Shown: positions 60,764 to 64,000 of the stretch, one piece after another
How the letters are laid out: each line of letters opens with the position of its first letter
How positions within the stretch are numbered: the first letter of the stretch is position 1
NCBI GenBank assembly: GCA_964036155.1
Contig: OZ038423.1
Span: 47,383,249-47,447,248 of the forward strand
Reading direction: 5' to 3'
Source of the DNA: Diploscapter coronatus
Taxonomy: Eukaryota > Nematoda > Chromadorea > Rhabditida > Rhabditidae
Length of the DNA stretch: 64,000 bases
Position numbers and translations under genes: made by a program
The notes under the pieces: model-generated
What the model was told of the DNA's origin: nothing
Seen by the model: only the letters and a program-made list of their open reading frames with translations
The model's database searches: none

Positions 60764-63750
60764 TTACATTCGAACATGAGTATCGTCGGAACTTGAAGTT
60801 GGCATTTTCATCGAATTTTCCACATCGTCCACTTTGTTCTTTGACTTCTTGTCTTTAGGCATTATTGGAACGTAATGGATGTAGGGGATCTAAAAATGTG
60901 AAAATTAAAATCAAACCTAAGACATTAGCTAAGCTTTATATAAGAAAAATGAACTTAAATAATACCTTATTTAAAACCCTCATGATTACCGGATGATAGC
61001 TGTAGGTGCACTCGTCCAGCGAACCCGCGTGCACTTTGCCACGCTCTTGCAGACCACGCTGCTCTCGAGTCGCTCCTAAAAGTGATCAGTGGAACACTAG
61101 CATTTTGACCATTGGAAACTTGTTTACTAAAACTAACCTCCAACCGTGTTATCCAGAATACACGCGCATAGAGCGCCAACAAACATTTGCATTCTCAATA
61201 GGACGTTTAGAGTCTGGTCTAGCCATCCTACTCCTGAAATAGCTACCTTGAAAAGTTTCAAAACAATGAAAAACTAACCTAAACTAACCGGATACCTCGT
61301 GAAGTATTCCGGTACAATGAGGCCGAACATCATCGCGAAGCCGAAAATGCCCATGTTGCGAGACGAGGTCATGTCGACCTGAGACTCGAATAAATTTTTT
61401 GAAAAACCATCTTCGAAAATTACCGTTTGTAAATTCGATACCGCGACGCCGACCACCATTGCCATTGACGACGCGAGAACTCCACCGACTAACGGATCGG
61501 GAATTGTCGATAGAATTGCACCAACCTGAGCGGAAATCTTGGATTAGTTAAAATTGGACGATCGATCTAACCTTCGTAACGATGCCCAAAACGATGAGAA
61601 ACAGTCCGGCGACGACCATCGTCCACCGAGACGCGACTCGAGTGATGCCGATCACGCCGATGTTCTCCGTGTGGGTCGTCATGCCGACGCCAGGCCCGAG
61701 CAGGCCGGAGACGAGTGAGCCCATGCCTGAAATATTAAACAATCAATAGCACTATGCTTCAATTGTTTGATAGTTTAAGTTTGTAATGTTCTTATTGATA
61801 CGCGCTTATCTGGTCGTTCAATATTGAACGCCCTTTCTACAGATGTTCCAAACCTATCGATGACAATAAATTATATCACTGCGATTGATGGACGAAAGGG
61901 AGTTTTACTAGAAAAATAGTTTAAAGAAGTCTATGATTACCCTCAGATAGAATGCCTCGATTGACCGCATGACTTGGTGGCGGTCGTTCGCCCGAGACTC
62001 GCGCAGCTGAGTGGTAGTCGCCGATCGATTCGAACACGGACGTCATCGCTGACAGCAGAAACAGCAGAGCGAGGCCGGCGTTGAATTGAGGTGCTCCGAA
62101 TTTGCCTGAAATCGCGAAACCACAAATTGCATCTCAAATAAGACATTTGGAAATTAATTGCATCGCTACAAGCGAAAATGTAACGTAGAGAATGGTAGAA
62201 GGATAAGGATTCCTTCTCGTACTATTTCATAAGTAACGATCTAATTTCCGTTTTTTTCCGAAAAATGTTTATTCCAATACCTGGATAAGGCACTTCGACC
62301 CAATTCGAGTGCTTGATCACTTCGACTGATGTGTTTCTATCGACTCTTGCAGCACTATCCTTCGACACCAAGTTGAAAACGGTAAGCACGACGCAGAACA
62401 GCCATGATGTGATGATAGCGAAGAGATACTGAAAAGTTCCATAATTAAAAAGTGTTGTTGAAAATACCGGATACTGTCCGAAGATGTTCATCCTGTACCA
62501 GTGGAATTTGCCGTTTTTGAGGCCTGGAATCGGCACTTGCACATCAGCCAAATAGAGGATGGTAGCGAATAGAGCGACCCCTTGAACGACAGCCACCCAG
62601 TGCAGTGCCATCCGATCGACCATCGTCTTGACTTGGGAAAATGCGAGCAGCATCATTAGAGGGGATACCTGAAAGTGAAAAGCTATGTTTCGAAATTTAG
62701 TTCACGTCGTCCATCGAACATTAATACAGTCATCTGGTTTTGATGCGAAATAAATTGAAACATATATGAAAGTTACTCACCGTCAGTGGTCCGATAAGTT
62801 TCGTCAACTTGCCAACGATACCAGTGGCACCAATCAGCATCGGCACGAACGACGACGCAATTAGGCAGCCTTGAAGCTGAAAAACGCCTTTTTTCTTCAC
62901 CTTCTCAATAAATGTTTTACCAAAGCTAACTTTCCGTAGTAGATTTCTTGCGGCACGTAGTCCTTGTCGGTTGCGTTGCAGGCGTTTTCTGGCTGGGACA
63001 TGAAGCCTTGCACGGATGGCACATAGGCGAAGGCGGTACCTTGTAGAAGAGCTAGCCTGAAAATTAAATGTTACGAAAATAGATTAGACTGATTTAAAAA
63101 TCTACTACATCAAAAATTTATAATGAAGTTTTCTTTCCTAATTTTTAGCAACGGAGTAGATATTGCTAGTCCTGGAAACAACGACTTTCTCGTCATGCTT
63201 TTCTTGACCCACCTCATCCCAAACATCGTCTGAATGATCGTCGATATGCCACTGCTGACGAATGTTGAACTGATCAACGTTTGCCGTAATTTTGCAATGT
63301 CTTGTCCAGCACATAGTGAATCGGCCATGATCAGAGGTACTGTTAGTAGTGCTGAGACACATACCATTACTTGCTGAAAATGATTCAATTTTTAAGTTGA
63401 AGGTGCCTAAAACCCATCTAAGATCACAAGTTAGCTAAAATGCAGCAATATAACGCTAAATTGTGCTGGTTAAGGATATCTTATCAATATTTCAATGGCT
63501 AAAATTATAACAAGATTTTCCTAATTTTTGCGTGTGCGTTATCTTTGTACACTCCTGTTTCAAATCGAAATGACAATCATATTCGATTTTATTTAGATTG
63601 GTGCCCAAGCGAAGATTCATCACATACCTGAAATCCGTAAAGTAGCGCTATGCCCAAAGGTGGTGTATCTTTAGCCTTGATGAAGGGCCGTTGATGAAAT
63701 TTCGGCTTCTCCTTCGTTGACGACGTAGATTCGTCCATTTCGAGGCTCAT
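60764..63750 (-). CDS. Nucleobase/ascorbate transporter (NAT/SLC23 family), about 572 aa
   Basis: Thirteen minus-strand exons join in frame: 63750-63628, 63373-63213, 63056-62921, 62876-62781, 62668-62468, 62428-62281, 62105-61941, 61726-61572, 61525-61424, 61378-61279, 61233-61138, 61075-60966 and 60889-60764. The family signature is present in ENIGVIGITRVASR (N-x-G-x4-T-R), preceded by SAMTSVFESIGDYHSAARVS, a segment of the substrate-site region. CILDNTVGG near the C-terminus also matches SLC23 proteins. Roughly 12-14 hydrophobic membrane segments are expected. The first-helix motif, usually Q-H in SLC23 transporters, reads GFQQVMVC here, so His is replaced by Gln. Family members carry purines, uracil, urate or ascorbate with Na+ or H+; the substrate cannot be told. 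The hydrophilic C-tail is Lys/Asp-rich. TTCAG at 63763-63762 may be a 5' UTR or spliced-leader acceptor. AATAAA (minus) at 60723-60718. Confidence 0.93.
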
Positions 63751-64000
63751 CACGGAAGTTTCTGAATCGATATTTCCATTTTACGGGAAAATATGATTGG
63801 ACAACAACTTTCGTCGGGTTTGATGCCTTAAGAGCGAAATTTCTCCTACATAGACAGATTATCAATGCAAATCAGAGGCAAAAATATTTTTATAAGTTTG
63901 ATCACCAGAACTCATAAAATTTTATGGAGGAGTGATGTTTTGAATCGATTTTACTAGATTGTCGTCGTTTTGTGTGGTGATTTGTGGTAAATCGTTATCG
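63751..64000. other. Upstream region of the NAT gene to window end
   Basis: Non-coding as far as can be seen; presumed promoter or 5' UTR of the transporter. The acceptor-like TCGATTCAG at 63762 (minus) suggests an upstream exon or trans-splicing. Confidence 0.5.

Overview
The window is nuclear DNA from a rhabditid-type nematode. It is AT-rich, with many small exons, introns of about 40-60 nt upwards with GT...TTTCAG borders, and TTTCAG acceptors just 5' of several start codons that fit spliced-leader trans-splicing. It also carries a nematode-type CUB-like secreted protein and a MAX/MXL-1-type bHLH-zipper gene. I do not identify the species. No rRNA, tRNA, CRISPR array or intact transposase gene was recognised. 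Gene models were built by hand: ten of the eleven run from start to stop with every splice phase consistent, and the eleventh enters from the left edge.

Layout. 1-1705: 3' part of a Gln/Gly-rich protein gene. 7359-11409: three-exon orphan gene. 14352-15576 (-): small Thr-rich secreted or GPI-anchored protein. 15577-27168: 11.6 kb with no convincing gene; its right two thirds are unusually pyrimidine/purine- and CTG/GAA-rich and lie upstream of a large zinc-finger gene. 27169-35756: multi-exon C2H2 zinc-finger gene with four paired-finger modules, two competing 3' ends and a duplicated-looking alternative exon. 36587-38576 (-): CUB-like protein. 41913-46013: degenerate annexin. 46464-64000 is gene-dense with conserved genes: RMD family TPR protein (+), AUH-type enoyl-CoA hydratase (-), PGAP1-type GPI inositol-deacylase (+) with an ABHD4/5-type hydrolase gene (-) nested in one of its introns, a MAX-like bHLHZip (+) and a nucleobase/ascorbate transporter (-).

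The conserved genes look like independent housekeeping and regulatory functions (mitochondrial leucine catabolism, GPI-anchor remodelling, lipid metabolism, transcription, transport), not a pathway cluster; neighbours are mostly divergent or tail-to-tail.

The most unusual structural theme is a set of long imperfect palindromes (fold-back DNA). One of about 530 bp nearly fills a PGAP1 intron, one of about 370 bp lies at 16.3-16.6 kb, three lie consecutively inside the optional intron that decides the 3' end of the zinc-finger gene, and two lie in the first annexin intron. These could form RNA hairpins in pre-mRNA. Splice forms are inferred from sequence only.
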